This document shows positions 1 through 11,159 of a stretch of 64,000 bases of DNA, piece by piece. Origin of the DNA: Loripinus fragilis (taxonomy: Eukaryota > Mollusca > Bivalvia > Lucinida > Lucinidae); assembly GCA_964019695.1 (NCBI GenBank), contig OZ026522.1, forward strand, positions 16,180,687 through 16,244,686, given 5' to 3'. Under the pieces are notes generated by a model, which searched no databases, was not told where the DNA came from, and worked only from the letters and a program-made list of their open reading frames with translations. Each line of letters begins with the position of its first letter. Position 1 is the stretch's first letter. Made by a program: the position numbers and the translations under genes.

Positions 1-5
1 TTCAT

Positions 6-1073
6 GGTAACGTAACTCACATAGCCAATTTGCTCAATTCAGTTGAAGATAAGAAGTTATAAATTCAAGTAAACTATTTTATCTATCATATAAACCATAG
101 AAGCTGTCAACATAGTAAGTCATGAGAACATTTGAGGTCACTGTGATCAACTGAAATGGACCAGGATGGAAAAGCGAGAGTTCCAATTTCAAAGTTTACA
201 CATAAACTCACCAATAAACCTCCTGTTGTAGCAGCAACTAGATAAAACGGCTTGAAAAAGAGAAAATAACATTGAACAACAAGTCAGAAACCTATAATCA
301 CCGCCAATTTGTTGCCTTTGGCCCTTTGATTGGACCAATCTGGTTTTTTTTGCAGAATGTGAATTACGTTACCTACTTGTGAATTACGTTACCTATGTTT
401 AATCCAGCTCATTTCATAAACCAAACGAACAATCTCTTAGAGATTCACACTATTCGATTTTGTTTTCAAACAGATTACTTTGCATATGTTGATATAATGA
501 GTATCTTTGTAAGTTACATGAACAGGGGAGTTGATGTACCCAGAACATATAGGTATATCATTGTTAAAGTAAAATGACAACTGTAATATGGTTAAAATGT
601 ATCTTTATTAACTGGGACAGATTTGCTTTGATTAAAAATAAACATTGTGTTTCAGCTAGTGTATGCATTTAGAGAGGTATTTTGATTTTAGTAAGATTGT
701 AGTAACATAATTCACAGTAACGTAATTCACAAATTTATGCCTCTCCTTATTTTTTCTATGCAAACAACTTCTTGTAAAAGTCTTGTATGGTTCGTTATAT
801 AGTTAGGTTATAGTTCTTACTTTGGCGTCAATTGCAATATATTTACCTCTTCTTATACAAATAATACACATAGGGTAACGTAATTCACAAAACTGCAGAT
901 TTTTTAGACAGCCTCAGATATCTTTTCATCTGCGAAAAATTAACAAATGTTTCCCCAAATTCGTTTCTTTTGTCCATGCACATATTAATCCTCTTGACAT
1001 AGAGATGTTTAATGTGAGTTTAACATGCATGGTTTGTAATTTGTGAGATGGTTAAATTGGTAACGTAATTCAC
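6..1073. repeat. Cluster of seven GTAACGTAATTCAC-type motifs
   Basis: The motif GTAACGTAATTCAC, or a one-base variant, occurs at 6-20 (variant), 702-715 (variant), 717-730, 874-888 and 1059-1073 on the plus strand, and at 359-373 and 379-393 on the minus strand. The DNA between is AT-rich and unrelated from one gap to the next, so this is not a simple tandem repeat. The core TAACGTAA resembles bZIP-type sites, but no function can be assigned from sequence. A related GTTAATTACGTTACC stretch occurs near 38160. Confidence 0.7.
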
Positions 1074-1080
1074 ATTAGAT

Positions 1081-1825
1081 TGTGGGACATTAATCATCTA
1101 CACTTCAAAAAATTTGTTTTTCACTTTTCAATCAAATGAGGGACATGAAATGAAAGATATATATGTGTGTCAATAAAATAAAGTTGAAAACTGCTTATAA
1201 CAACAACCATTTGAGCATAATTCATTCTTAAAATTACATACTTTGACGATGGGACAGCATTTTTTGGCAATTTTGGGGGTACTTGCTGTTGATAAACGTC
1301 ATAAGGAATGACTATTGGCCATTTCCAATGCTTTTCTTTTACTTGATTGATAAGACATAAACCTAAACAAAACTTATAAACCTTAAAGTGTTAGAAAATA
1401 CATTGTTTACATGCTAAAATGGGGATGGGACACAAAAAAGGCCGAATTGGTGAACTTAACTCGTTTTTGCTGAGATGTTACATCTTTTTGAACTGCTGTT
1501 TCTGGCCATCTGATACAGAAGGCCGGAAAATCGAACTGAGGTTTTCTGATTCCGTCTCATTATCCTTTAAAACGAAGCTAACGGTCGTTACCTGTTTTGC
1601 AGCAACGTTACGTAAAGTAAATCAAACACGAAATCAGACGGAAAACATGATGATGTAACGTCGAGAAATGAAACGTAATGGAAAGCGTTCCCGCAATTTA
1701 TGTAGATTAAAGACGAAACCCATTTATAAAATCAGAATAATATCAGAAAAGGGTATATAATAAACATTTTTATAGTAGTAACTTAATCTGGCGTACTGTA
1801 TCACGTCAAGTGGATGAGGTGTCAT
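1081..1825. other. No gene or repeat recognised
   Basis: AT-rich intergenic sequence. A 79-codon open frame at 1419-1658 has no recognisable domain and no splice context, so it is not called. Confidence 0.5.
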
Positions 1826-2045
1826 GCCATTAAATCACCCCGACGCTTTGCGTATTGGGTGATCCGATGGTACATTCATGACCTTATTTTACTCAAGACT
1901 GAAGGGTTGCAGGTTGAAGCCTCATCGGTGGCACTGCGTTGTGTCCTTGATCCAGCCACACTTGTCCCTGCTTAGTACTGGTTCCACCCAGGAAGACCTG
2001 TCCCGACATCACTGAACAAATGTTTATCAGGACGTAAAGATCAAA
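1826..2045 (+). mobile_element. tRNA-derived SINE
   Basis: A polymerase III B-box-like stretch (AGGTTGAAGCC, near 1911) is followed by a body shared with copies at 32225-32425 and 34318-34492: the phrases 'cactgcgttgtgtccttga', 'gcttagtactggttc' and 'cctgtcccgacat' recur, inverted, in those copies. A fragment of the same tail lies at 2855-2925. Degenerate, so probably old. Confidence 0.6.
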
Positions 2046-2092
2046 TTAAATGTAACAACTGATGTATCAGTCTGTGCTTTCTATCAAAATAA

Positions 2093-2316
2093 ATGAGCCT
2101 TGACATGTGGTTTCCAACAATGTGACATTTTGTCTAATACTAGTGCAGCCTTTTAAACTTAGACACTTTAAGTGGTGTTCAGTAAGTAGCTTAACACTCA
2201 TAGACTACTTAAGTGACTAGCAAAGGCTCTGATCAGAATGCGCATATGCGCAGGCTGATATGAGGCTTTGCTGGTTGTACATACCACATTGTTGGAAATC
2301 TTATGTCACGGCTCAT
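2093..2316. mobile_element. Palindrome-cored MITE family 1, copy a
   Basis: Terminal inverted repeats begin ATGAGCC..GACATG and end CATGTC..GGCTCAT. Next to the termini lies TTTCCAACAATGTG and its complement. The centre holds a near-palindrome around TGCGCATATGCGCA flanked by CTGATCAG-like arms. Seven copies of this family lie in the window (3217, 3606, 7167, 16723, 37085 and 48915 are the others). There is no coding capacity, so it is a non-autonomous DNA element. Confidence 0.7.
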
Positions 2317-2394
2317 TTAGTGTAAATACTTAGGTAAAGATACGCAAAGTTTTTGAGCTGAAACTCGAATTTAAAATTCATGTATGTGTTTGTA

Positions 2395-2439
2395 GGTGCT
2401 CGAAAGAACTATCTCATGGAGCCGGTTCTTTTGAGCACC
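2395..2439. repeat. 15-bp-stem hairpin of the GGTGCTC family
   Basis: GGTGCTCGAAAGAAC pairs with GTTCTTTTGAGCACC with one mismatch. The same hairpin lies at the centre of the MITE inside the LINE (23353-23397), and a decayed copy is near 6478. The downstream phrase 'cacactcttatct' is also shared with the 6478 copy, so 2395-2510 is probably a remnant of one DNA-transposon family. Confidence 0.55.
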
Positions 2440-2617
2440 GATAACATATGTTTTGTTGAAAAAATAGGAAGATGAAAGTTAAATAACACACTCTTATCTA
2501 GAAGCATTTAAATATGGTAACATTTTTGTTTATAAGAGTTTGATTTTTAATGATTAGAGGAAAGTAATGATACTGATACAAGACTTAAAATTTGGAATGT
2601 ACAATTGAATATTGAAT

Positions 2618-2810
2618 ACAGTAAAACCTATTTAACCGGCCTCTCAAAAAGAAGACCGAATATTGGTTTTCAGAACCGATAATTGGTTAAAGTAGGTCAA
2701 ACGTATTGCAGAATGCCCCTTTGGAGCTTTCTGCAATACTTTCGAACTCCATTTGTCATTAAGATACTTTGTCTTTTTTGTTTGTCTGCTTAAGACAGGT
2801 TGTACTGTTG
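2618..2810. mobile_element. MITE with ACAGTAAAACCT termini, short copy
   Basis: The left end ACAGTAAAACCTATTTAA is complementary to the right end TTAAGACAGGTTGTACTGT allowing mismatches. The interior phrase 'tgcagaatgc...tctgcaatactttcga' is shared with the element at 4201-5330. Confidence 0.55.
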
Positions 2811-3097
2811 ATAATTTCAGAGTATATGTCACCTTGAGCAACACTCTATTGTCTGCCTAGTACTAGTTCAGTTCAGGAGCCCCGTCCCGACATGACTGTA
2901 AAATTGCCGACTGGGATGTAAAGAATAAAAAACAAACTAGTAAAACTTACTTGGTATAAAAATTTGAATAGTTTTAATCACTCTGTTTTTACATGTAACC
3001 CTTCTTATTCATTAAAGGTTTGAATTTAGCTAAAAGTTGTCTTACAGAAAAATTAACTTATGGCCTTGTAAATTTCAAATTGCCTTTTTGATTGTTA

Positions 3098-3165
3098 ATT
3101 CCTTATTTAATTATATTTAATTGTAAATTCCTTATTTAATTATATTTAATTGTAAATTCCCTATT
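3098..3165. repeat. 29-bp tandem duplication
   Basis: The AT-rich phrase 'ccttatttaattatattt' followed by 'aattgtaaatt' is repeated about 2.3 times. Confidence 0.7.
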
Positions 3166-3216
3166 TAAAACTCTTGTGATTACAATAGGTAAATGTAGAG
3201 ATATTTTACTTCATAT

Positions 3217-3456
3217 ATGAGCTAAGACATGAGATGTCCAACATTGTGGTATATACGACCAGCAAAGCCTCAGATCAGCCTGCGCATATGCGCAGTCTGA
3301 TCAGAGCCTTTGCATGTTGCTTGAATATTCTATGAGTGTTAAGCTAGTGACAGAACGTCATTTTAAGGTTCTAAGTTTTAAAAGAGGCTGCAAGGGCTCG
3401 TTTGAGTCTACAGTTGTCAAATGTCACATTGTTGGAAATCACATGTCGAGGCTCAC
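3217..3456. mobile_element. Palindrome-cored MITE family 1, copy b
   Basis: Full-length copy with both terminal inverted repeats and the central TGCGCATATGCGCA palindrome intact. The 96-codon open frame at 3314-3604 runs through it and is incidental. Confidence 0.7.
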
Positions 3457-3605
3457 ATGTATTTATATACGTTTGTATCTTCTCACAAACTCGATATACT
3501 ATATAGCTAGTTACTCATACATGTATGCTTTGGCAATCATTGAAGTCCAAGATGACATGTATAATGTGTCATATCATCAGGGTCTAAACTGTTTGCTTAC
3601 ATAAA

Positions 3606-3825
3606 ATGAGCCATGAGATGAGATTTCCAAAAATGTGGTATATGTGATCAGCAAAGCCTGAGATCATAGTTGCAGTCTGATCAGAGCCTTTGCTATTCGT
3701 TTGGATGTTAAGCTACTGACTGAACACCATTAGGAGTTTCTAAGCTTTAAAGTGGACTGCACATGCTCGTCTGAGTCTACACATGTCTAAATGTCACATT
3801 GTTGGAAATCACATCACGGCTCAAA
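3606..3825. mobile_element. Palindrome-cored MITE family 1, copy c
   Basis: Same ends as copy b and only 149 bp downstream of it in the same orientation. The centre has lost part of the GCGCATATGCGC core. Confidence 0.65.
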
Positions 3826-3984
3826 TGATCTTCAGAGAAAGAAATTTATTTTTTGAAGCTATATGCTGTGATCTCTCATACCTGTAATAAAGTCCATAAA
3901 GGGTTAATGGCTTATGGTCATACAAGAATACAGACTTAGTGATGAGAAAATCTGATTATGTTGCAAGCTAACAACAAAGGTTCT

Positions 3985-4100
3985 CACAAGCCTGGTCATT
4001 TGAGTTTCATTCTCCACGAAAGTATGGGGCTGGGCTTGGATCAAACCCATGACCTCTGGGTAAGATATCACACTTGTTAATGATTGCACTATAGTACCTG
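3985..4100 (-). mobile_element. tRNA-derived SINE remnant (second SINE type)
   Basis: 'tctccacgaaagtatggg..tgg..ggatc.aac.c..gacc' matches the better preserved minus-strand SINE at 34785-34890. The inverted B box (GGATCAAACCC) is still visible. Confidence 0.45.
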
Positions 4101-4200
4101 GCATGATAAATAACATTACTTTTCGAAAAAAACATATTTTCAGAAAATGATTACACATGAGACACTTGTACTTAAACATGACACACTTCTATAAGTACAT

Positions 4201-5330
4201 ACAGTAAAACCTGTCTTATGAGGCCACTCAAAAGGAGCACCAACAACTGGTTTTTAATACTGATTATCGCTTAATGCAGGTCAAAAGTAATGCAGAATGC
4301 TCCAAGGGGAGCATTCTGCAATACTTTCGACCTTTATACGAGACATGTTTCATATTTATTTGAACAGATTTCAATCCCAATTTTTGCGTTTGCATATAAA
4401 TAAAACAAACAAATGTTGCTTTTTCATACATAACGTACGTGTCCCTGGTAATGCCAAATAGACAAAATGGCAATTTAAAGCATGGTCATAACCCGGGGGG
4501 CCCTTAATACATCCGCACCCCACTTTTCTGTTTTTAAGAGCTAAACTGATGTATCTTCTAAGAAAATACATGTTTAAGTTCAAGATATTCTTTTAAGTTT
4601 AGAGGAACATTCTGTCTATTATGCAAATGAGAAACAGCCTATGTGTGCCTCTTTTCCCTTGTAAACTGGGCTTAATAAATTCTTCTATAAAAGTGCCAAA
4701 ATGGGTACCTCATGTATAAAATGTGTCTTGGGGGAATTCTGAAAAAAAAATCTCAAAACTCACAGCCAAATCAATTTGTTAGATATTTTAAGTATCTATC
4801 GCAGATAAAACTGATCGCCAAATATTATATTTGAGTATTTTGCAAACAATTTAGTGTTGCTATGGAAACTGTTAGCCCTCAAATTTGATGTTCAATTTGC
4901 TTCCGAAACGTAAATGTCCAACTGCAATGCGTTATTTTCTAACAGAACACACTTTACTGATTTATGTACAATATACAAATTGTTCCAGCAAAAAACTTTA
5001 CGCTTTTTTGAGAAATTGTTCGAGAAAGATTTAGTACATTTTGTTTAAAACATCATTTTTAAACGCTTAAAATTTGACTACTCATCTTCAGAGACTGTTT
5101 CAAACAAGAAAATAAAAATTAATTACTGTTTTCTTGATGACTGCGTATTTCTGGATATCAGACTAACCCATGGAAATCATTTATTATCAAATATAACAAG
5201 AAATAAATGAGAAACTGCATTTTCAAATTTGTTCAAATAAACATGAAACACCTCTTGTAAAGCAGCTGCATTCCATTGAGATCTTTGTTTTGTCTATTTT
5301 TGAATTACCGCTTAGGACATGTTTTATTGT
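4201..5330. mobile_element. Longer element with ACAGTAAAACC termini
   Basis: The left end ACAGTAAAACCTGTCTTATG pairs imperfectly with the right end near 5311-5330 (complement ACAATAAAACATGTCCTAAG). A 12-bp-arm hairpin GCAGAATGCTCC/GGAGCATTCTGC lies at about 4291-4319. No transposase-like ORF is seen, so this is either a non-autonomous element or two elements placed close together. Confidence 0.4.
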
Positions 5331-5840
5331 ACATTGAACTAGATGATAAAGGGGAGACGAAAATCTAAAAGCCATGTATGTATGTTGAACCCATATAAGC
5401 ATAGTGTCCTTTTTGTGGGACATTGGCAAACAGTGCAGAAAAAGATCAGACACCGCAAAATGCGGCAGCTGATCAGGTTATTCACTGTGTGCTAACAGAA
5501 TGTTCTATCAAAATTTGAATTAAAATGATGAATACCAACCAACAACCCTTAAAACTGAATTGGACTTGTCGAATTGATAAGAGTGGTAAATTCCATTGGT
5601 TTAAATGGGTTAAATATATGTGTAATAGTCTAATCATTTTCTCACTGGCTAGCCTCTAAAGTGTTTGTTAGTGTTGTTATGTGACAGGTTTCATAGACTT
5701 AGGCGCCTTGGCAAGGTTTAAATATGCAAATCAATCAACATAAGAAAATTGGAGTTGCTTTGTTTTTGAAAACTAATAATGTAACGATTTATTACAATAT
5801 TATGGTTTTACAGTGAACTTGACACGACCCTGAGTTTTTT

Positions 5841-6042
5841 GGGGGTAGACAGCAGATGGCTAGAGTGTCTAACATCCAAACTCCACACCTCTCTGTTCTG
5901 GATCAATGCTGCCAAGGCTGAAGTATCTAGTTAGGGTGTCCCAGTTACTGGGGTAGGTAGCAGGAGGCTAGAGTGTCTTATATCCAAATTCCACACATCT
6001 CCGTTCTTGATCAATGCTGTCAAGGCTGAAGTATCTAGTTAT
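5841..6042. repeat. 108-bp tandem duplication
   Basis: Two diverged direct copies begin 'gtagacagcag' (5845) and 'gtaggtagcag' (5953) and end 'aaggctgaagtatctagtt'. The rest of 5331-6477 shows nothing recognisable. Confidence 0.65.
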
Positions 6043-6624
6043 TGCAGTGTACAAATCAGAGAGCAAACTGTTTAGTTCTACCATGTAGGATTGTCCAGGG
6101 ATACCACAGAAAAAATAACCTAAAAGGGGAATGTCTTGAAAATGTAAAAAAAATAGTTTTTTACAAGTTTAAGAAAATTTAGAAAGAATCTGAAAAAGTT
6201 GGGCACTTAGAACATTTGAGATGTGTACTAAAATCTTGTGAAATTGGCCCATAGCAATTTTATTATGTATATTATGTATATCCAAGCATTTTATAAAACT
6301 GTTTTCTTGAATCTGTTTATGTGTCATCCATAGTTGTGTAATGTATGTTGTAGTAATAGTTTTAGTTTGAACACAGTTTGAATAGGTTTGGTTCTGAATC
6401 ATAGGTCCAGACGGGCAAACGTTTTCATTGTAAAATTGTAAATATTGTCTTATCTATCAGTTTTAATATTTGGTTTGGATGCTCTAAAGAACTGTCTCAA
6501 TTACCCACTGCATATGTTTGGTTGAGAAATAAGAAAACTCATTTTTGACTACGCACTCTTATCTGGAGGTCTGATGATTGCATCTTTATTACTCACTTAG
6601 CAAGATTTTACCTTTTTTAGAAGA

Positions 6625-6835
6625 ATGGAATTTAACACCAAAAATAGTGAGTATGATCAGGAAATACCACAATCACAAACCGCAGACAACCCCATGGCAC
6701 CTCGAGGAAGAGCCACTCAACCATCACAAGACACCAGGAAGACAAATTAAGCAAAGCAACCAGCTCTCTCTTCCCCATCAAGATGATTGCAATACTAGAA
6801 TGGACTAAGTTTGACAATTTGATAATTTAGCAATT
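6625..6835 (+). pseudogene. Degenerate retroelement-like ORF fragment
   Basis: One frame starting at the ATG at 6626 reads about 40 residues, including the basic stretch RGRATQPSQDTRKTN, up to a TAA and then resumes. A second, more decayed version of the same DNA is at 13650-13760, sharing 'gcagctctctct' and 'gattgcaa.act'. The repeated occurrence argues for a mobile-element ORF remnant rather than a host exon. Family unknown. Confidence 0.35.
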
Positions 6836-6889
6836 GTCCAGCAAAAGATACTAGTTGGCCTGAACACCCAAGGAAGACTCCGATCATCC

Positions 6890-7180
6890 TGGGAATCCTC
6901 ACAGTCAGATCAGAGTCTCCGATGGGACTCTACGGGTAACGAAAGTACCAATGTTTCTTCAAGCAGATAACTAAGATTGGTCAGATTGTGCAGATAATGA
7001 GCGGCAAGATGAGATTTCAAACAACGTAGTATGTGCGACCAGCAAAGGCTCTGACCAGCCTGCACATCCTCACAGTCTGATCAGAGTCTTCGGTGGGACT
7101 CTACAGTAACGAAAATTCCAATGTTTCTTCAGGCAGAAAACTAATATTGGTCAGATTGTGCAGATAATGAGCGGCAACAT
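6890..7180. repeat. Tandem duplication of about 170 bp ahead of a MITE
   Basis: 'cagatcagagtctccgatgg' to 'cagataatgagcggcaagatg' (about 6905-7012) is repeated at about 7079-7175. The second copy runs straight into family 1 copy d, so the left part of that MITE was duplicated too. Confidence 0.65.
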
Positions 7181-7407
7181 GAGATTTCCAACAATGTGGT
7201 ATGTGTGACCAGCAAAGGCTCAGACCAGCCTGCGCATATGCGCAGTCTGATCAGAGCCCTTGCTACTCGTTTGTATATTCTATGACTGTTAAGCTACTGA
7301 CCGAACAGCATTTGGGATTTCTAAGCTTAAAAGGGGGCTGCACAGGCTCGTCTGAGTCTACACTTGTAAAAATGCCACATTGTTGGAAATCACGTGTCGC
7401 GGCTCAT
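7167..7407. mobile_element. Palindrome-cored MITE family 1, copy d
   Basis: Well preserved: starts ATGAGCGGCAACATGAGATT, has the central TGCGCATATGCGCA and ends CACGTGTCGCGGCTCAT. Confidence 0.75.
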
Positions 7408-7476
7408 ATATAGACTGTTTTGAATCTTCGCTGTAAACCCATGCCAAGTTGTACCTCATACTGGAGACTGAATCAT

Positions 7477-7710
7477 ATGAGCCTCGGCGCGACAAAACCT
7501 GTCTTCTTAGTTTTCGAAAAATGAGACTCGGCCCAGTCTCCACAGCTACAGGGACTAGCTAGAGAATTGAAGTTTCACAAGATTTTATACTTTCCAAAAA
7601 GCGAATAACAAAGGGTGCTGATCAGACTGCGCGGATGCGCAGGCTGGCAGGCTGGTCTGTCCCTGTAGTGTTCACAAACCTCCGAAGACAGGTTTTCTCA
7701 TGTCGAGGCC
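7477..7710. mobile_element. MITE family 2 (GCCTCGACGTGAGAAAAC termini), copy a
   Basis: Terminal inverted repeats GAGCCTCGGCGCGACAAAAC / GTTTTCTCATGTCGAGGC. The interior contains CTGATCAGACTGCGCGGATG, similar to the family 1 core, and 'ctagctagagaattgaa', shared with copy b at 9963-10206. Confidence 0.65.
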
Positions 7711-8150
7711 CAATTAATAAAAGATTGGATGGTCCATTGTATATATTGAGGAGTCACAGGAATATAATATTCGAACAATTAGAGTAGACTCTGGTGAATG
7801 TGGCATTTGTAACTCAATGGCGCATATCATTCATGTAATTCATCTACCAGCAGACAATTCACATTGATATACTTAAGGACTTTGAAAACAAATCACCAAG
7901 ATTAAATCCTTTATTTCACAAACCCTGAGAATGTCAGCAAGATCATTTTTATTGCATATTATAGTCTGACCACCTTGTAGTATGTTCTAGAAAATTCATG
8001 GTTGTAAATTTACTCTAAGGTATTGAAAAAGTATCCCTTTTAAGACATGGGTGGTCGATTTTGAAGGACACAAATTCAGATGCAAGTTAACACGCTTTAG
8101 TTTTGTTTCCTGACTCAACAGATTTGCGTCCTTTGCTTCTTTCTCGATTG

Positions 8151-8343
8151 CACATTCATCATTGAAAGATTAGAAATAAATTGACAATTCGGTATGCTCA
8201 AAATAAGACCCCTTTAAAATACCGACGTACCCCACCCACCCTGAATACACATTCATCATTGAAAGATTAGAAATAAATTGACAATTCGGTATGCTCAAAA
8301 TAAGACCCCTTTAAAATACCGACGTACCCCATCCACCCTGATT
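8151..8343. repeat. 97-bp tandem duplication
   Basis: Two adjacent copies start CACATTCATCATTGAAAGAT at 8151 and 8248 and are almost identical over their length (the one clear change seen is ccacccacc to ccatccacc), so the duplication is recent. Sequence from 8344 to 9962 shows no gene; small open frames there have no domain. Confidence 0.85.
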
Positions 8344-9962
8344 ACTATAGTCTAGTAATGAAATTCAACGTTTTGGTTTTTTTTACGTCGGGTTTTATTG
8401 GAAGAGGCTAAGGGCATACACAAATGACAGAGTATGCATAAGTTACGCTTGTATCACGTGTTTTTGTATTGTGCAAGTGACGTTAACGTAAATTTTTAAG
8501 ACGTTCTCGATCACATGACAGCATATCTCCTGCCACGATTTACATCAAACTGTCTTCCCCACATGGCTGCCAGTGTATGTAGTCAATATCAGTAATGAAG
8601 GCGTGCATAAAGGTAACTTATGGAGATGTTTCTAAAAAGGAGCTATAAAATGATAATCAAATTTGACGTTTATTTTCGAAATATTGAAGTTATCAATTAC
8701 TTTTAATTAGAAAAAGTCTATAAACTCGTTTTGTGATATGGTATCATACACGCCACAGTTTAAACATAAGAAATAATCAAAAAAGCTTCATTGAATTGTG
8801 CAGAAATATGCTGGATGCAGTATGCACCCATGTGACGTCATCAACAGTGTCGCGTGATAGTGCAGCCAAATTAACGACTGATTCATACCAAGAATAGGTT
8901 GCACATTAAAACCTGCGAGTAAATTTTCAATCTCATATACGGTTTGCAAGAAAAGTGCAAAAATATGGTGATGCGTTTCCAAAGTCCTCTAGTATATATC
9001 AACAAAGTTTAAGAATCCGTCTGCTTTCATATATGTGGCGTATTATATCTATGCATAATCTTAAAAGGCTGCATTTTATCATAAATAACAAAATTTTGAT
9101 TTTAAGATTTCTGCTTTCAAATATATGTTGACTTACATGAACATCTAAGAATAAACTGCTAGTGGGGAATTTCATCATATGCTGCTGAATTTTGCAAGCA
9201 GTTTGGACTCAGGTCAGGCCTGACAGAATGTCGGTCCTGATCTGGATCTAAACCATTTGACATTCTGATAGTGTTGCTTAAATTTTGATTTTGAAAAATA
9301 GTCAGCAACAACAAGAGAAAAATTATGAAAATTACCAAATGCTTAGAGTTAAAAACCATTGTCTATTAAAAACGAATGCTTATTGGGTTTCAGGTGAGAG
9401 CACGTTCCTACCTGCATGTGTGTATGTTATGTTGACTGATGTTTGATATTCCACATGCTTTTATTTATGTGTACATTCTTGGTGTGATAAATGTACATTT
9501 CTGGTGTGATAAATTGATTATAAAGCACCATTGTTACTGGTCACGCACAATTCTTTTGTGCGTCTATGAATGTTGTTGGGTGGTTGACATTGTTATAAAG
9601 AGTTACATCATAGGATAACCTTCTCCTTTTGTCTGCTTCCAACAGAAGTACAGACCAGACTGCACATTCCTGTAGCCTGAACAGTCCCATTTTATTTTGG
9701 GCATCCATGCAAATACCAAGGGCACAGACCAGCCTGCACATCCGTGCAGTCTATACAGAGCATTTGTAATTCGGTTTTTGAAAAGTATCAAAACTAAACT
9801 TATTATGTGTGATGTTTCAATATTCTAACTAATCTCAAAAGCTAAGTAGACTGCCACTGTGTGGAGTTGTACTCGGAAAAAAGAAGACAGGTTTTTTTTT
9901 TTTGCAAAGAGGCTCATATAATGGGTTTTCTTCACATATTGAAGCCAAAATATCAAGATAAT

Positions 9963-10206
9963 ATGGGCCTCGACGTGAGAAAACCCGACTTTGGGGTTTC
10001 TGAAAAGGCGAGACTCAAACCAATCTCCTCAGCTACAGAGACTAGCTAGAAAATTGAAAATTTGTTTGTAGCAAGTCTAGATATGATACTTAGCAAAAAG
10101 CAAATAACAAATGCGCTGATCAGTCTGCGCCGATGCGCAGGCTGGTCTGTGCCATTGTTGTTCGCAAACCCTCACCCCCTAAGACAGGTTTTCTCGCGTC
10201 GAGGCC
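9963..10206. mobile_element. MITE family 2, copy b
   Basis: Intact ends GGGCCTCGACGTGAGAAAAC and GTTTTCTCGCGTCGAGGCC, with the centre GATCAGTCTGCGCCGATGCG. The ends of this copy define the family. Confidence 0.7.
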
Positions 10207-10287
10207 AATATCTGGTCGGTAGCCGAGTAGATTTATTTTTGTCTTCTGTTGTCCCAACCATCAAAGACTGGTTTTCTTGTGATATAG

Positions 10288-10412
10288 CTCATATGAGCCT
10301 TGTCTTGAGAAAACATGCCTTTGGGGCTTACACTATGAACCTTGAGACGTGAAAACCCACCTGCGCAGCTGCAGAGACTAGCTAGATTATTGAAGTTTTG
10401 CAAATAACAAGT
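10288..10412. mobile_element. MITE family 2, truncated copy c
   Basis: The left half only is visible: 'catatgagccttgtcttgag', then 'ctgcagagactagctaga' and 'ttgcaaataacaag'. It lies 80 bp beyond copy b. Confidence 0.5.
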
Positions 10413-10986
10413 TAAGCCATCACCCTATAAGGAGGCATATACCTGATCAGACCACATATGTTGACATACTTGTCTGCACCTTTGTTATTCGAATGAAACA
10501 ATGTCAGGTTTCTTGTGATTGGAACTATTCAATGACTGATCCATGGAGACAGGATGATCCATTTGTGACTTTGAAGAAAATGGGTCCAGGTTTCATACAA
10601 GTTTATAATGTAGACATGTCTTAAATGAAGATGTTAAACTGCAAAAATAGGCAGAGTGACTTAGTCATTATAAAATTGGCTTCAGCAAGAGATTTAGTAC
10701 TTGCGAAAAACAAAAGTGCAGACCAGACTGTGCAGCACAGTCTGGTCAGAACCTTTGTTATTTGCTTTCTGGCAAGTTTGGTACATTAACTTCATAGAGG
10801 GAAATTTCAATATTCTAGCCAGGATCTTTTCCTTACAAGGCTGGTTTGTACCTCATCTGGCTGCTAACCTCCTCAGACAAGTTTGCTTATGCTGAGTCCC
10901 AAATAAAAAGTCCCCATTGTTGAAATTATTAACTTGGGCTTTGCTTTCTTGAAACAAGTTGAAATCATTTTTTTCTAATTGTACAG

Positions 10987-11049
10987 CAGAACTTGCTTAC
11001 TTGTTAACATGGCTAAAGGTGTCCTGTCTCCTATTCTACAGTCATATAG
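10987..11049 (+). CDS. Candidate first coding exon of a host gene
   Basis: A pyrimidine-rich tract (cattttttctaattgtacag) ends in AG at 10986. A 63-base stretch with an ATG at 11009 in AACATGG context follows, then a strong 5' splice donor (TATAG|GTAAGT) at 11050. Read from the ATG it gives MAKGVLSPILQSYR and leaves the frame open into the donor (phase 2). This would be an internal exon holding the 3' end of the 5' UTR and the first 14 codons of a spliced gene. I do not recognise the gene and no partner exon is found downstream in the window. Chance co-occurrence of splice signals in repeat-rich DNA is the main alternative. Confidence 0.35.
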
Positions 11050-11159
11050 GTAAGTTTTACGTCTTAAGATATTCCAGAAATGATTTTAAAAGTGTTCATT
11101 GATTTACTCAATAAAATCACATGATAAATTGCCTTCTTTGTGATTTCTGTTGGATTTCT

